Positions 1 to 13,100 of a stretch of 64,000 nucleotides of DNA are shown here, piece by piece (position 1 is the stretch's first letter; every line of letters begins with the position of its first letter). The position numbers and the translations under genes are program-made. The stretch lies in assembly GCA_036937835.1 (NCBI GenBank), contig CM072873.1, positions 14,310,001 to 14,374,000 on the forward strand. The letters run 5' to 3'. The DNA is from Pampus argenteus. Its lineage: Eukaryota; Chordata; Actinopteri; Scombriformes; Stromateidae. The notes under the pieces are model-generated. The model was not told the DNA's origin and made no database searches. It worked only from the letters and a program-made list of their open reading frames with translations.

Positions 1-1155
1 AACACCTGCATGCTCTGCTTCAGGTTCCCAGAGGACATGTCAAATAGGAATGTCACACCCATAACTCCCTCCCTCTTTCCCTTTCCATCAGTTTCATCTG
101 GTAGGTTGCCACCCTCTACCTCTGGCTTCACACCACTCTGAGAAAATCCTCAAATGTGTGTAGTTTTAGGTCTGTATGACAACGCTTCTGAGAATTGGGA
201 GGTGCTAGGAGAGAAATTGTGCTACGATGGGATAAAACTCTTGCTTGAAGATGTATCAGGTCAATTGTTGAATAAATTGATTAAATTGTAAAGTGATGGT
301 ATGAGGGATTGTACAATTTTTTTTAATTTTCTTATAAAATGCATAAATAAAATCACTGTAAAATGTTATCACGACACTCGAACAAGAATAAAACCTTCTA
401 CTGTCTTCACTCATGAATCAAGAGATTAATGGCCTCAAAAGATCCTAAACAATCCTCGTTGACCGTCAGTTTTCTTGTCCAACTTGGCAGCAGGTGAGCA
501 GATTCAAACCAACAATCCTCACAGTCACAACATGCTTCTGTAACTTTTAAACTACCTTCATCCATGTAGACGATTATTCTTTAAGCCTTCGTGACCTCTG
601 CTGACACCCGGGGATAATGTTAACATAATAAACATGACTGCAGGGTGATGTCATGTCTGAGGAGGACCTACAGGAGGACCATTGGCTGGGTACAGATGCT
701 TCTGGTGTTCCTCCAACACTCAAATGTCCCAATTTCACAGACGGAAATGATATACTCTTCTATTTTTATTCTCTACATTGATCCCACATGGTCCCAAAAT
801 TCTCCTTAAGTTTTTCCTTAAGTCAGAAGAAGCTGTATTTCACTTCTATATTTGGTATCTGCTTGCTCTATCAGAAGCTAAATTTTACTCTTGAACACAT
901 ACATGCATGTACATAACAGCAGCACCTTTAACTGCGTTTCCTCAAGTTGTTTCTGTACCTCTTTCTCCATGAAGAACATGTCCATCTTTGGAAAAGTTGG
1001 GATTTTAGGATTTAAAATGGATGCCTTACAATCTGCTTCCTTGCTGACTTTTACTGTTTTGCTATTATTCTAATGGTATTGGCAATAATAGTCGTAATAG
1101 CAGTAATTTTACTTTTGGATTTAGTGTTTAGGATTTGTATCATTTAATGACCAAC
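1..1155 (-). other. dcaf5: dcaf5 intron 6 (incomplete)
   Basis: This stretch follows the donor site of dcaf5 exon 6. I looked on the minus strand for the next conserved block, which in the family begins YILSGSDDF, and did not find it, so the following exon is beyond the left edge. The short reading frames here have no coding character. No clear repeat was recognised. Confidence 0.7.
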
Positions 1156-4100
1156 CTGATCTTTGTCCCCAGCGAAGCAGCAGCTTTTCATGGTGCAGGA
1201 GTTAAAGTAGCCCTGGTTGTCAAACTGGAAACTGGGCAGGCGTGAGTGCAGCTCGTAGAGGACGGGTGGCAGGCGGCGGCGCAGCGCCAGCAGCTGGGTG
1301 CCCGTGCTATTGAAGCGAACACTCATGGCACTCTGCAGGGACATACTGCCTCCGTAACGTAGCAGAGAGCTAAGAGGACAGAAGAAGAGAACATATTAGG
1401 TAAGTTAAGGTTTGTATCTTCCAATCCTCTTTTTTTTAATTTTCACAAATCAACAATTAAGGCTTCAAGAAATGCATCTAATCTCATTTAATGATGTTTT
1501 AACACTTGTGTTTCTTTATTTTCTTTTGGTATACAGTGATTACAGACTGGTTGGGTTGGCAAACACAAGCTTACTGTAAAAGTTTAGTGACACATTTCAT
1601 GATTTCTTGATTTGGTTTGAAGTTCCGAGTTTTCCAAATACTCTGAAGAGTCATTTTATCAGTATAAACATTTAGTTTTTGCATTGACACAGTCCTATAA
1701 CTGAAAGAGGACCAGTAGTGATTAGTTTAAAAGTAAGACAACAGCACCACCTGGTGGACATCATCAGGGTGAGTGTGCATCACTGGTTCTTGGATAAGAA
1801 AATAAATAAATATCGTTTTTGTTTTAGGAATATAAAAGACATATTTTCAGGTAACTTTCTTCCACAGTTTAAACATGTGTACAGGTTTAAGAAGGTAACA
1901 TCTCATCCAAAGTCTCTTAAACACCTGAATAGTCTTTGTGATGGGTGTGTTGTATACAAGGAAAAAGGAAAAGAGACACCCACACACTGTCTTCACTTCA
2001 CAATTATTTTAGTCCATTTTCCTTCTGCTTTTACTGCTTTATTTTTTTTTCCTAATTGGGTTTATTTTCATCACTGGTTTTATTACCTCTGTGGTTTATC
2101 TGTATGCTTATAATCCATTATAATGTTCACTGTTGCTGCAACGAGAGTTAATTTCCCCTGGGGGAATAATAAAGATTCACCTTCTCTTAAAAACTGGGTC
2201 AATATATAGAAAACAGGGAAAACACATCAAACCTGCGTGGCTTGCGAATGTCCCATAATCCAACACCCTCCTTGGAGTTGGCTGTCGCCAGCAGTCTGGG
2301 CTCTACAGGGTTGAACATCACACTGTGAAAGGCTGACGGGTAACTGGCCAAGCAGAATGGCTCTAAAGGAAAAGATAACCAAAAAATGCATTTGAATTAG
2401 AAGATTATTAACGATGAGTCCTCTGTGATGCACCTTTACATCTATTTTGGTCAGATTGATGTTGGAAAATCAAGTAAGGGACACTTACATTCCCAAACCA
2501 TAGATGTATTAACATATTTTGATGCATGACATATTTGGCTATAGCAAAATTGATGATAATATCCTGCTATAAAAATGACAGCTGAGCCAATTAGGGAATA
2601 TGGAAACATTTGAGTGTAACTTTCATCCTTTCAAACAGAGGCTTCAGTGCTATAACAGACATACACAGCCTGCTGGCAGTTACGGTAGACTGATTTCTGC
2701 TAAATGTATTATTAGGCCAACTTGGTCACAGGGAAGGCTTCTAAAATAGGCTGATGTGGACGTCATGCAAGATGATCCACTGCATTTTTAAAATTATCAA
2801 CGAGTCTCACTAGGTCCTGTCGTAAAGTACTATACACCCATTTCAGTCACTTAAAATACGCAGCATGATTCCCTATGAAGAGTTTTTAATCACAAGGTGA
2901 GGACATGCTTTGGAAACAAGCTCCGATAGTTTATTATAACTCAGATAATTGTAAAAGTTAAGTTTCTGCCTGGAACATTTTGCAACTTGATTGAAAATTG
3001 CAAAATGTGGTTTCTCTCTGGGAATTTAAATCAGTGCTGCATACATTTACTTATTTTTATCTAGACAGCTATTGGGTTGATTTAAGAAATATTTAAAACA
3101 TTTAATAAATGATGATTGACACTGCAGTGTTTTCACTCTGATACTGTGTTGTATTTTTGAGACATATATTTTTGTGTTTGTCCGTTTTATGTTTTTTGTC
3201 CGTACTCAACACTGTTACTTTCTATCTTGGCCAGGACACTCAAAATAAGGTTTTCCTGGTTAAATAAATACAAACATTTTCATTTAACAAAGTCCATTTA
3301 GGAGCACCCAGTAGCCGAATAGTTCCTATCTCTCTTCCCTTGTTTTCTGTCTGATACTTAACTGCACACCATAGCCACAGCGCTTTTTAAACCAATCTGA
3401 TAATTTACTAATTCATCTTCCAGTGCAGGAAAGTTCAGAGGCTGTGGCCATATGATTTTTATTTTTTTTCCTCCAACCACCTCTTAATCCACTGTAAGCA
3501 TCTCATATTCCAGCTGTGTATATTTACAGACTACAAGAAATCGGATCCTTGTTGGTTCTGAGATATCTAAAATTGTTAATGTCATTTGGAAGTTGCTTTG
3601 TCCCCACACACCTTGACTACATGCATATACTTCAAACATGGCTCTGTTTTTAATGTATTCCTGACTTAACTATGAAAAAGGTATTATTATTATTATTGCC
3701 AATCAATGAGGTGTACAGAGTCATACATGGCATCTCTGCTTACCTCCGTGGGGCGGCTCACGAGTATCCCAGATAAGAACGCGTCCATCGTCAGACGAGC
3801 TGGCGAACACATTGTCATTGACCGGGCTGACAGACAGACTGTACACAGCATCAATGTGCAGGAACACGTTCAGAGTTTCCCTTCTGTAAGAACAACAATC
3901 ATCCAAATGTTAGTGTGAGGGTAAGTACATTAGCCAAGAATTTAAGTCAAAAAAGAAAATAACAAAATGTTTTGATGCCATGTTATTTTACCCACCTTTC
4001 CACATCATGAAGAATCACCTGCTCGTCATTTCCTGTAAAACAGACAAGTTGTGAAGGCAAAGAATTCAGGTGCACAGTCTCATTTTCATCGGTCTTGATA

Positions 4101-6198
4101 TGCAAAACTGGCTTCAGGTATGTATGAAATGATGTGGCAAGTTAATTAGCTATAAACAAATAACTAAATCTTTACAGTGCCTCAACAGATATCTGATCTA
4201 TCTGACTGTAATAGACTTATTTGTATGGCAGTAAACAGACACAGTATGAGTAAGCAGCTCAAACCACATGCCTCCAAAATACCATACTTGTGCGACATCA
4301 TAAAAAATTCTGACATTTCCATTCATAATTTATATACCCAACATCACCCCTGTATACTAAAACAGACACAAAGTTACTGCACCCAGAAATGCGCATAAAA
4401 GTACTTCTTTTGTTCTGATCATGTAAAGACCGAGATTAGGTTTCTTGTTGGTCCTATTTGCATTCAGATCTGTATTTCTTTTACAGCACTATACCTGCAG
4501 CGCGGCTAAATGTTATGAGCTGCAAAATAAAACACATCCCATGTGCATCACTGTTTTCTAATTTAACCAAATCTGGACGCAGACAGACAAACAACACTCA
4601 CGTTTCTAGGTCAAGGACTCAGGCAAAACAGGCTCTACTGTTGTGAAAGAGCGGCACAAATCAGATCTAGTCTTTCTTGCTCTTACCACCAGAGAAGACC
4701 CTTTTGTTAGTGCTGTCAAAGGCCAGGCAGAAGATGTTAGACAGGTGCTCCCCTTTCAGTTTCACAGGCTTGGACCGAGCATGGATGGCTTGTTCCATGT
4801 GCCACAGAAGCACCCGGCGGTCATCTCCACCTGTAGACACAATGTCACCAATTTTAGAAAAATACACCATGTAGTCTACACATAAACTATATATGTAGAG
4901 CTACAAATTAATCTGCAAATATGATAATCAATTAACCGTTATGAGTCTAAAATGTCCCAGTTCAAGCTTATGTAAATACTTTCTGGGTTCTTTAGTCCAC
5001 TATGATAGTAAACTTAATATATTTGGTTGTAGACTGTTGGTCAGGACAAAGCAAGATACTTTAGATTACATTTTAGGATTGTAATTGACATTTTTCACCA
5101 TCACTTTCAATGTCACAATCTGGTATCAAGTAGTACTCGAGTACAACTTTATTATGTAAAAAAAAAAAAGTAGAATTACCACTTGAAACCTTCAAATGAC
5201 ATCTACTCCTTCTCCCTCATCAAAAAGGAAAAACCAGAATCGGTTTGAATATACTCATTTTTTTCATTGTAGAGGTTTTAACTGCTGGACACAAGATGTC
5301 ACCTACTTCACTGTAAAGTCTGTCTGTTTTTTGCACTGCAGGCTTCAGGTTTCCACATCACACCGTTAACTGAATATTGGCTTCAGCTACACTTGTGATG
5401 TCACAAATCACAAATCATAGGCCAACCAACCCTTTTAAAAAATCTGATTTTCATTGAGCACAGACAAACTTTCCAGCTTCAGCAGATGGATGTGAAAACA
5501 GCCTTCAGGTGTCAAACTGCACATACATCATTCTGCACAGTGAAGCTCAAGCGTTCAACTGTAAGAACAAGAAAAACAAACATATTTTTGACTGAAGGGT
5601 GATTTTAAATCCACAACAGCCCTTATTGTGCAAAGTAAACATACTCGGCACATATAAAAATGGCAAACCCCAGGCTGTCATACTAGGCCAGATGATTGTT
5701 TTTAATCGTTTCAGGCCATAAAACAGCTTTGTGATTTCAAAAAGGTAGCCATGATTAGACCCATCAGAGCAAGAAAATGTGCACCCGAGCAGCCACAGTG
5801 ATCATGTTATGGACTGACATACGGGACAAGTCCGGGGGCTGCTGCTGCCCTCTGAACTGCTCGCTGTTTGGAGAACTGACGTTAGCCTGTTAGCAAGAAA
5901 GGCTAGGCTAACTTAGCAACGGCGTTAGCATGCTAACACATTCTGTCAGTCTCAGCTACGGATGGGAATTTGTCAACTTACCGGACACCAGCCATTCACC
6001 GCCGTTGTTTGAGAACTCAATGGCGTTGACACAGCCGAAGTGTCCGAGCATGTCCTTCTTGTAGAGGCTGGTGCAGCCGGCCAGCCTGCGTCTCTGGAAC
6101 TCCTCCTTCATGAGCGGCTGCCCGGTCAGCTCTCTGCGGGACAGAAAGCCCACCGAGGAGCGCATACCGCAGCCCTTCAGCCCCTTCAGCTCCTTCAT
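1156..6198 (-). CDS. dcaf5: DDB1- and CUL4-associated factor 5, 5' part (exons 1-6)
   Basis: WD40 substrate receptor that docks targets on the CUL4-DDB1 ubiquitin ligase in the nucleus. Coding exons (minus strand): 5982-6198, 4687-4830, 3996-4032, 3744-3883, 2233-2362 and 1156-1369, all with GT-AG borders and phases that join to 294 codons without a stop. The translation follows vertebrate DCAF5 closely: FQRRRLAGCTSLYKKD near the start, LGHFGCVNAIEFSNNGGEW, GDDRRVLLWHMEQAIH, SVSPVNDNVFASSSDDGRV, LLATANSKEGVGLWDIRKP and FDNQGYFNSCTMKSCCFAG. The WD-type ends LLWHM, LIWDT and GLWDI mark successive blades. Exon 3 is only 37 bases. The start chosen is the ATG at 6198, which gives MKELKG before the conserved MRSSVGFL; an in-frame ATG at 6237 would add 13 residues. 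The vertebrate protein is about 940 residues, so the last blades and long C-terminal tail lie left of position 1. Family identity is certain; the exact start is inferred. Confidence 0.95.
2100..2190 (+). repeat. LINE 3'-tail-like fragment in dcaf5 intron 5
   Basis: The stretch reads TGCTGCAACGAGAGTTAATT, then a C/G run and GGGAATAATAAAGATTC. This resembles the common fish LINE 3' tail in which a TGCTGTAACAAGTGAATTTC stretch is followed by GGGATTAATAAAG. It is short and diverged and lies in an intron. Assignment is by recognition of the pattern only. Confidence 0.4.
2363..3743 (-). other. dcaf5: dcaf5 intron 4
   Basis: This 1.4-kb intron lies between exons encoding the EPPHG and EPFCL blocks. 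It is AT-rich, with a short TAT/TTA run near 3681. I see no gene or clear mobile element in it. Confidence 0.6.
4831..5981 (-). other. dcaf5: dcaf5 intron 1
   Basis: First intron of dcaf5, with donor at 5980-5981 and acceptor next to exon 2 at 4830. It holds a diverged miniature-element copy at about 4905-5104 (listed separately) and, at 5880-5940, a cluster of GTTAGC/GCTAAC words with a local palindrome GTTAGCATGCTAAC. No coding signal. Confidence 0.6.
4905..5104. repeat. Miniature element, CTGCAACTAACGATTA family, partial copy
   Basis: The stretch contains ATTAATCTGC, TGATAATCAATTAACCG, a TTTAGTCCACTATGATAGTA core and a GGACAAAGCAAGA segment. These occur in the same order as in the widespread fish hAT-like miniature element also present near 10.4, 23.2, 48.9, 49.4 and 59.8 kb. 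The copy is old and incomplete. Confidence 0.55.
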
Positions 6199-6480
6199 TT
6201 TCCACATGCAAATATAAAACACTGCGTCTGTTTTCACCGCGGCTCCCTCGACATCAGCCTGTATGTGTTGCTCGGTGGTTGTTGTCCTCGGCTCTTGTTT
6301 GGTCTACATTATGGTGGATCCCCCCCCCCGCTGCCTGCTGATGTCGACGTTGTTTTGTAGCTGCTCTGTCTTCACGGCAGTCCCAGCAGCAGCTTCCTGC
6401 TCCGGTGGAGGATCTCTCTCTCCCCCTGTCTGTCAGCCAGCATCACCAGCCTGGACTACCTACTGTATTTACAAGTCAGA
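6199..6480 (-). promoter_or_regulatory. dcaf5: dcaf5 5' UTR and promoter region
   Basis: The DNA immediately upstream of the dcaf5 start is rich in G, C and CpG compared with the AT-rich flanks, and includes a C run at 6320-6330. This fits a housekeeping CpG-type promoter. I see no clear TATA box, and the transcription start cannot be fixed from sequence alone. Confidence 0.4.
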
Positions 6481-6499
6481 GAAACGCTTGCACATTTAA

Positions 6500-7474
6500 A
6501 ACAACATGTGGAGTAAATTGTCATGATAATATTTCTGATCATATCTACTCTCACTTTACTTTATTTTGAAAAAAAATATATTGTTTGCATTAACTGAATG
6601 TGACAGAAATCTCTGCTAAATTTTATATTCACAAATCAAAACACAAACTTTTGAGAGCTGACTGTTAATATCAAACAATACATTTCTTCTATATCTGAAT
6701 GTAGGAACAAAAAAGCTGTTAAAACAACAGCCAGGTGCCCAAATGATCACTGAAATAGGTTTTTCCTGCTATAATCATTCATGTTCATACTGACTATTTA
6801 GATCCCTCCATAAGACACTTATAATGTAAGTGATGAAGGCCAAAATCCACAAGTCTCCTTCTGGGCAGAAATGTATTTAAAAGTTCATCTTTTAAACTGA
6901 TGAAGCATCTGTCATCCAAATTAGTCACAGTTCAACTTTATAGCCTTTTTAGTGCCTAAAATCCACTTTTTGTCACTATTCTTCCACCACAGCTCAACAC
7001 TGTCTGAGGAAACACAAAGAGGGAATTTGATCCTAAAAAAAATACTGTAAATGTGACAGATATTAATTTGATATGACAGACTCAGACAGCTGAAACTTCA
7101 TATGTGCTTCAGATAAATGCATTTTTGCACAAAGTGACTGTGTGGACACACTATGGATGTTGACCCCCATCATTTACATTTTCAGGGATCTTTTAATGGG
7201 CTGTATGAACAGGAGGAATGATTACAGTCAGGTAAACTTCTGTCACTGTTCATATGAGGACCTGACTGTTGTTTTAAGTCAGATTTGAAAAATGTAATTT
7301 ATATATATATATATACATATACAACCACAAGCTCTATTATTTAATGCTTCACTTTTTACTGGAACCGTGTTTGTATTTGTGTTTGTATTCGAGGTTACCA
7401 CTACATCACTGATATCCAATTCCCAAGTACAAAACAGATAATTTAAGTAACTTACACATGGAAAGAAAAGAACA
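6500..7474. other. Intergenic region between dcaf5 and pacs2
   Basis: About 1 kb separates the dcaf5 promoter from the likely end of the pacs2 transcript. It is AT-rich, with a short TA run at 7302-7320. No gene, RNA or mobile element was recognised. Confidence 0.5.
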
Positions 7475-7493
7475 TTTTAGTGTGTATAGTAGT

Positions 7494-7499
7494 TTTATT
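7494..7499 (-). terminator. pacs2: Candidate poly(A) signal of pacs2
   Basis: Minus-strand AATAAA, followed about 20 bases on by a T-rich stretch (TGTTCTTTTCTTTCC) that would suit cleavage near 7475. Other AATAAA words occur nearer the stop codon, for example near 9200, 8597 and 7863, so shorter transcript ends are possible. Confidence 0.35.
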
Positions 7500-8534
7500 A
7501 CTCCCAGTGTTTGGGATTACAGTGGTAGTCTTTAGGGGAACTTCGGTTTCAACAAGCCTTTTTTCCAAGACAACATGAAAAAAACAAAACATCTAAAACA
7601 TCTTCTAGATAGAGAAACAAGTGTATGCTCAACATGAAAGGGCTTTCTTTGAATTATTTCAAACCCATGTTTGAGAGCCAAATGGCTAGAGCGTGATCTT
7701 CCCTCCCTTCCATGATTTGCAGGGCCCTTCTGTTTTTTTTTAGCAAAGTATGAATAAACAGGCTTGACTGCATGTGTTTATATGATGCAAAAATCAATGC
7801 ACTGTATTGAGATATTCTGTTGTTGTTGTTGGACCAGAATCAGCACCATGTTAGCTGGGACATTTATTTATATTGATTTGTCAAAATTAAGCAAATTTAG
7901 GCACTTATCAAGACATTGGCAAAGGGTATAATGAGAACTGCTACTTAAAAGAATTAAGCAAAATACCTGTTTTGTTTTAATGCGTAATAGTCAACAGAAA
8001 GATTGAGCAAAATCTACTAAAAAAAACATTCTTTAAAATGTTAACATCACATACACATATACCTTACAGAATATTAAACCAAAGTCTAAAACGAGGCCTC
8101 ACGCTGAGCATAAAGTGATATTACGCAGCACTAAGGAGAAAAACAGATGCATATGAACTATGCCGTGTCACCGCTGCTTTGTGCTGTTAGCTCAGATATA
8201 TGACAGATACAGTGTCTGTCTGTCTCGTACCTGCAGGTTTCCCCCGGGGGACAGGTTTAACATACTAATCTATAAAGGACAAACATTTAAAAGTGCTTTA
8301 CATTAAGGTACCTTCAATACATTCACCTCTACATTATGAAGTCATCTATAATACCACACAGGTAATGAGTGAGCTGCAGTTGATGAGCATTTCCTTTGGC
8401 AAAAGTAACGTTTTGCTTTTTGCAAAAAGATATGGAGTGTTGTTGGAGGAGTGTTGAGGAAGAGTTCTGTCCAAAATAAACTCAAAAACGTCAAAAAGCT
8501 CATTGCTTAATACAGAGGTAGTACTCTGTAAAAA

Positions 8535-8790
8535 TGATCTTCTTTTTATACACGAAACTATAGTTTGACATTTTGAGAAATTATTCTTGTTCGCTTTATT
8601 TAAGAGTATCATGAGAAGATTGATAGCACTCTGTTAAATATGAAGCTACAACTAGCACCTCATTAGTTTAGCCATGTGTAAAGACAGGTAGCCCGACTCT
8701 GTCTATAAGTAACAAAATCTTCCTACCAGCACCTCTGAAGCTTATTATTTAACATAGTGTAAAAATGAAAAGTTGTGGTTTTATGGGGGT
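8535..8790 (+). repeat. Fish interspersed repeat (AGCACCTC family), copy in pacs2 3' UTR
   Basis: Contains GAAGATTGATAGCACTCTG, AATATGAAGCTACAACTAGC, TAAAGACAGGTAGCC, CTACCAGCACCTCTGAAGCT and AAGTTGTGGTTTTA. The same blocks occur in reverse at about 62000-62250, in the probable desi2 3' UTR, and a fragment lies at 12800-12840. The pattern matches a very abundant short fish repeat. Two inverted copies in two UTRs of the same window are worth noting. Confidence 0.6.
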
Positions 8791-10139
8791 TTTGTGTCAC
8801 GGCTCGAGACTGAAGCTGTGGAAGATGTGGAAGTGCCTTAAAGTGTAATGCCACCGAAGTCTGATAGATGCTGGTTCCCACTCCTCTCTAGAAATACTAA
8901 GTCAATTATATTTATTTATGGTTTTCAATTGTGTGCTGGTGGAAATTATCGCTCCATTAATAAGATCTGAAGAGTTATAGTAGCTCTGATGTCCGCTGTG
9001 TTGGCGTTGATTGACAGCTCTGTTTCAATATTCGGTTTAATGTTACTTGATTACCATACCGGCCATGTTATCACAATTAATCATAATTCATTTGGTAGCA
9101 TCATATTTACCATAGAGAAATAGGAGTGGCATCACTATTCTCATCCAACTCTCAGCAGGAAAGTGAATAAGGGTGTTTCCCAGAAAGTCAACCTGTTCTT
9201 TTATTTGTTTGTACTACTATCTTAAAAAGTAGTTCAGTTGTGCTATTAATCATTGTGTAATTGTGATTGTTTTGATTTTTTTTTTTTTTCAAATTTTATG
9301 CTTAATTTTGGAACAAAACTCTTCAAAACTCGAGCCAAGTTACCAGGAGGAGAAAGTAAAGAAGAGGAGGATGGGGAGTTAAAGTGAAAGTCACAACTAA
9401 GAGCGAGGTGTCATCTACTAACAGTGCAAGGTTATTATTCTGAAATGCTTTTACACAGTATTCAGTCTATTGCACATACGATTTCTTCAGAGTGCAGAGA
9501 GCCAAAGGTCAGGGGCCGTTTATCTTTTCTTCATCAGGGTTAAAACAACAAGTCTGGAGTCAACAACAGTCACTGAAGTTGAAAATCCAAAACGTGTTTG
9601 CCATATTTAAAAAATAAGATTACCATCGCCTCCTCCACTTTATTACAAGGCAGCTGCTCTTGTATATTTTAATATATTCTTGATTAATTGTGCTGGCCAA
9701 GTATTTAATTCCAACCTTACCAAATAAAAATGATGGCAGAGGGTGAAATCTGGGCACTCATACAGTATGTTAAAGGTTAGAAGTCTTTCTAATTATTATA
9801 TAATTAGGATTTTTTTTTCTCTCCAAAGTCTAAAAAACATCAGCAGGATTTTTTGTCTTTTAAAAAGCAAAGTAAAGAAATATTCTCTTGGCAGCCTTGC
9901 CTTGAGAGGTTTTTTTTTTACATAAATAGAAAATTTAAAAAAAATAAACACAAAAGATTAAATAATTGGACAAATGCAACAGAGAAAAGCAGGACCTTAA
10001 ATTAAGACTGCAGAATAGACGTGTGCATGGAGAAAACAGGGAACAGGAGGTTAAAAGCTGTTGGCACGAGGGAGAGGGACGGGACAGGACGGAAAGGGAC
10101 AGGAGAGCTGTCCTCAGTGTTTCAGTCTCTTAGGTGCTG

Positions 10140-13100
10140 CTAGTAAGGGCCTTTTGTGTGTCCAAAGATCCCGATGGGGAAGTGTTTGACGTGTGAGGAC
10201 CACTGTGCCGCCAGCTGGAAAAACTTGACATCATTCCACTCAACGCCGTCAATCAGCACTGCAGAGAGAGACAGGACAAATGTCACCGTTTGTTTATACT
10301 GCAGGGTTTAGTGATAAAATCCTGAGCAACCCCTGCATACTGAATACTATTAAATACTCTGCTCTGAGATGCGCTGCAACTATTACTTTCGTTATCGAAT
10401 ACTATGTTGGTTTCTTTTTTTTTTTTTTCTTCAATTAACTGAATAATCTTTTGTCGGACAACAATGAAAATGTCATCACAATTTCTCTTAGCCAAAGGTC
10501 ACATCTTTAATTAGCTAGTTTTTCAGATCAACCGGCCAAAACTTAAAAACAGAGCATTTGAGCATTTCTCACATTTCTCATATTTGAGATGCTGGAACCA
10601 GACATTTTTGCTTGATAAATGGCTAAAGTTAGTTATGTTATTTGCCTGATTCAAAATATAGTTTCTGCACATTTTTTTTTTTTTAGTATGTGGTTCTATC
10701 AAATGAAGTCCACTTATAAATGCAGACATGTACTGTACTGTGCAAAAGGTTTAGGAACTTTAGATATATTATATATTTTATCCATTATGCAATACCATCA
10801 AGGAGGCATCTGAGGCGATAATTTATTCTGCAGCATGACAATGACCTCAAACATACAACCATATTATCTTCAGTGACATGAAGAATGAGCAGATGGTTCT
10901 CCAAGATGATTAGAACAACCAACCTGCCAAATACCAGAAACACTGTGTGCAGGTGTACCGAGGAGGACTGCTGCTGTTTTAAAGGCAAAGCATTGTTGAT
11001 TTGAATTATGTTTACTGGACTTTGTGTGAAGTTAATTAATCAATAAAAACTATTCATGACATTATCTTTGAAAGCAGCCTCACTGTACTTTTAGTGCCTA
11101 AAACCTTTGCACAGTAATGTATACAAAAAATCTGTTGATTTTTTTTATTGTGGTATTAATGGATATTAATACTACATATTATTATGACAACGTAAACCAA
11201 CACCTGATATGGAGGAACCACTTGTGGCTGAAAAAAGTGGAAAAAAGGGGAAGAAAGCATTTCAGAAAACAAAATAAAAATAAATTGACAAAAACATTTT
11301 TCAGTCACTATTTCTTAGGTTTGTTTGGGAGTCATGTCTACTGATTTTAACCAAGGTTTAGGTATGTTGGAAAATGGAAAATTGAAATTAAAAAGTAAAA
11401 AAAAGTATACATTTAAAGTTAGAAATGTTGTGTATAGTATATAGAAATATAATATATAAAAAAATAACAGAATTAAATCATAAGAACTGAGAAATTATAA
11501 CATTATAACAATATTCACAGTAATAATCAGCCTTTTTTTGTTATCTTATTATTTCTGGGGCATTTTTTCAGGAGCAGTGAAACAAGAAAAGAGAATATGT
11601 GGGGGAAGAGAGAGATATGGATGACATGCATCCTGGTCGGGCTCAAAGTGGGAATCTTAAACCAAGAGGCTACCAGATCACCTAAGTGTTGTGTTTTAAC
11701 ATACGACAACATACAATCATTTTGAAACACAATAGGAGTTAAAATTGTTTAAGCTGTCAAATTTCTTGTATGCATAAACATACATGGTCACTAAAGTTGA
11801 TTCTGAAATATTTTAAATACTTTGATTTACAGCACTCCCTACCAGGCCAGTCATTCACATGTACCCTCAGTTTTACGGTGTGGGAAACAACTATTCCTTA
11901 CATCCTTTAATCACCAAGTTGAAATAATGAGAAAAACTGAAGACTAAACTGAACACAAAACCATCTGCGATTCCTGAGGGAGGAGGTGGGAGGACACACC
12001 GGGGTTGGAGGTCAGAGTAGAAAATTACCTCTCAGCATGGTCTGCTGTTGCTTGGCAGTGCAGATGAGCCGGCTGATGCCCTCAATCACTTGACTCTTGG
12101 ACTCCACCTCCTTGTCTTTGCTCTTTTTGGGCAGGAACATGACTGACAGAAGAGAACGACAGAGCTGTGAGTAAACGAGCGATTCAGAATCTTTTAATCG
12201 TTGAGGATCAAATATTGATGACATCTGACACTTTGGTGCAATGTTTGAGATCTGATTATGACAGTGATCTGGTTTATTGTGGCCACTTCCACCTTAGAAT
12301 TTATGGTGAAGGCATATTTTTTTAAAAGAAATTATTGTTTTATTTGCCACCTGACTTTAAAAGTGACCAGAAATATGTTTGGGGAGAGACTAAACACAAT
12401 GTATTTGCCTATTCACAACACATGCGTACAGCTCACCTTTCTTATTCTTCTCCTTGGTCACCACTGTCATGGACATGGTAGGCTGGGTGCTCGGCTCAGC
12501 ACCCGCCAGAGGCAGCCGGCTGACCTGCAGCGAGCGGAAATTGCACTTAAGAGTGTTTTTGGAGGAGGAGTCCCGCTTCTCCACGTCTTTCTTCCTTTCT
12601 GTTGGAGCCACCCAGTAGTCCACCTGAAGCCCCATCAGCTCCGCCTGACCGCTAGAACTGCAGAACAGAGACAGTTATGTAAAAACTGCAGGAGGATTTC
12701 TTTTTTTTTAAATAAAATAAATCAAAAGAAATGGAGACACAATAACTGGAAAATGATGTTCCTACTTATATTTTTGCTTTCTAGTTGCAAGTTACATTAG
12801 AAGGTTGATACCACTCTCATGTCTGTAATATGAATAGACATAATTTTCCTTTCTGAAAGAAAAATACAATATAATCACAGATTTTTAAATACTTTTTCTA
12901 TTCTTTTCTATTCTATTCTATTCTATTGTATTATATTTTATTATATCTATTTATGATGGTCCATTTTTTTGCAGAGCAACAATCTAAATTTTGATGCATG
13001 TTGTTGAAATTACTCTTCGTCAGGCATGATATTGTACCTGTAAGCACAAAAGCTGGTGTTGACAGAAGGAGAGGAAGGCGGGGTGGGCGACGCCTCTTTG

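Larger units (their letters stand above)
7475..10139 (-). other. pacs2: pacs2 3' UTR (proposed extent)
   Basis: No coding signal follows the pacs2 stop codon at 10140. The region is AT-rich, as long vertebrate 3' UTRs are. A fish interspersed repeat lies inside it at about 8535-8790. The lower limit depends on which of several AATAAA words is used, so the extent is uncertain. Confidence 0.4.
10259..12028 (-). other. pacs2: pacs2 intron 23
   Basis: A 1.8-kb intron largely made of mobile DNA: a miniature-element copy at about 10372-10640, a deleted Tc1-like element at 10731-11119, and at about 11560-11680 a diverged repeat fragment (GAGAGAGATATGGATGACATG) resembling one near 45.7 kb. The remainder is AT-rich without coding signal. 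Confidence 0.6.

Noticed and set aside
6040..6360. Plus-strand frame over dcaf5 exon 1
   Set aside because: It is antisense to the conserved dcaf5 coding exon and is a by-product of its G/C-rich codons.
10785..10988. Minus-strand frame of 67 codons
   Set aside because: It is antisense to the broken Tc1-like transposase remnant, which reads on the plus strand.
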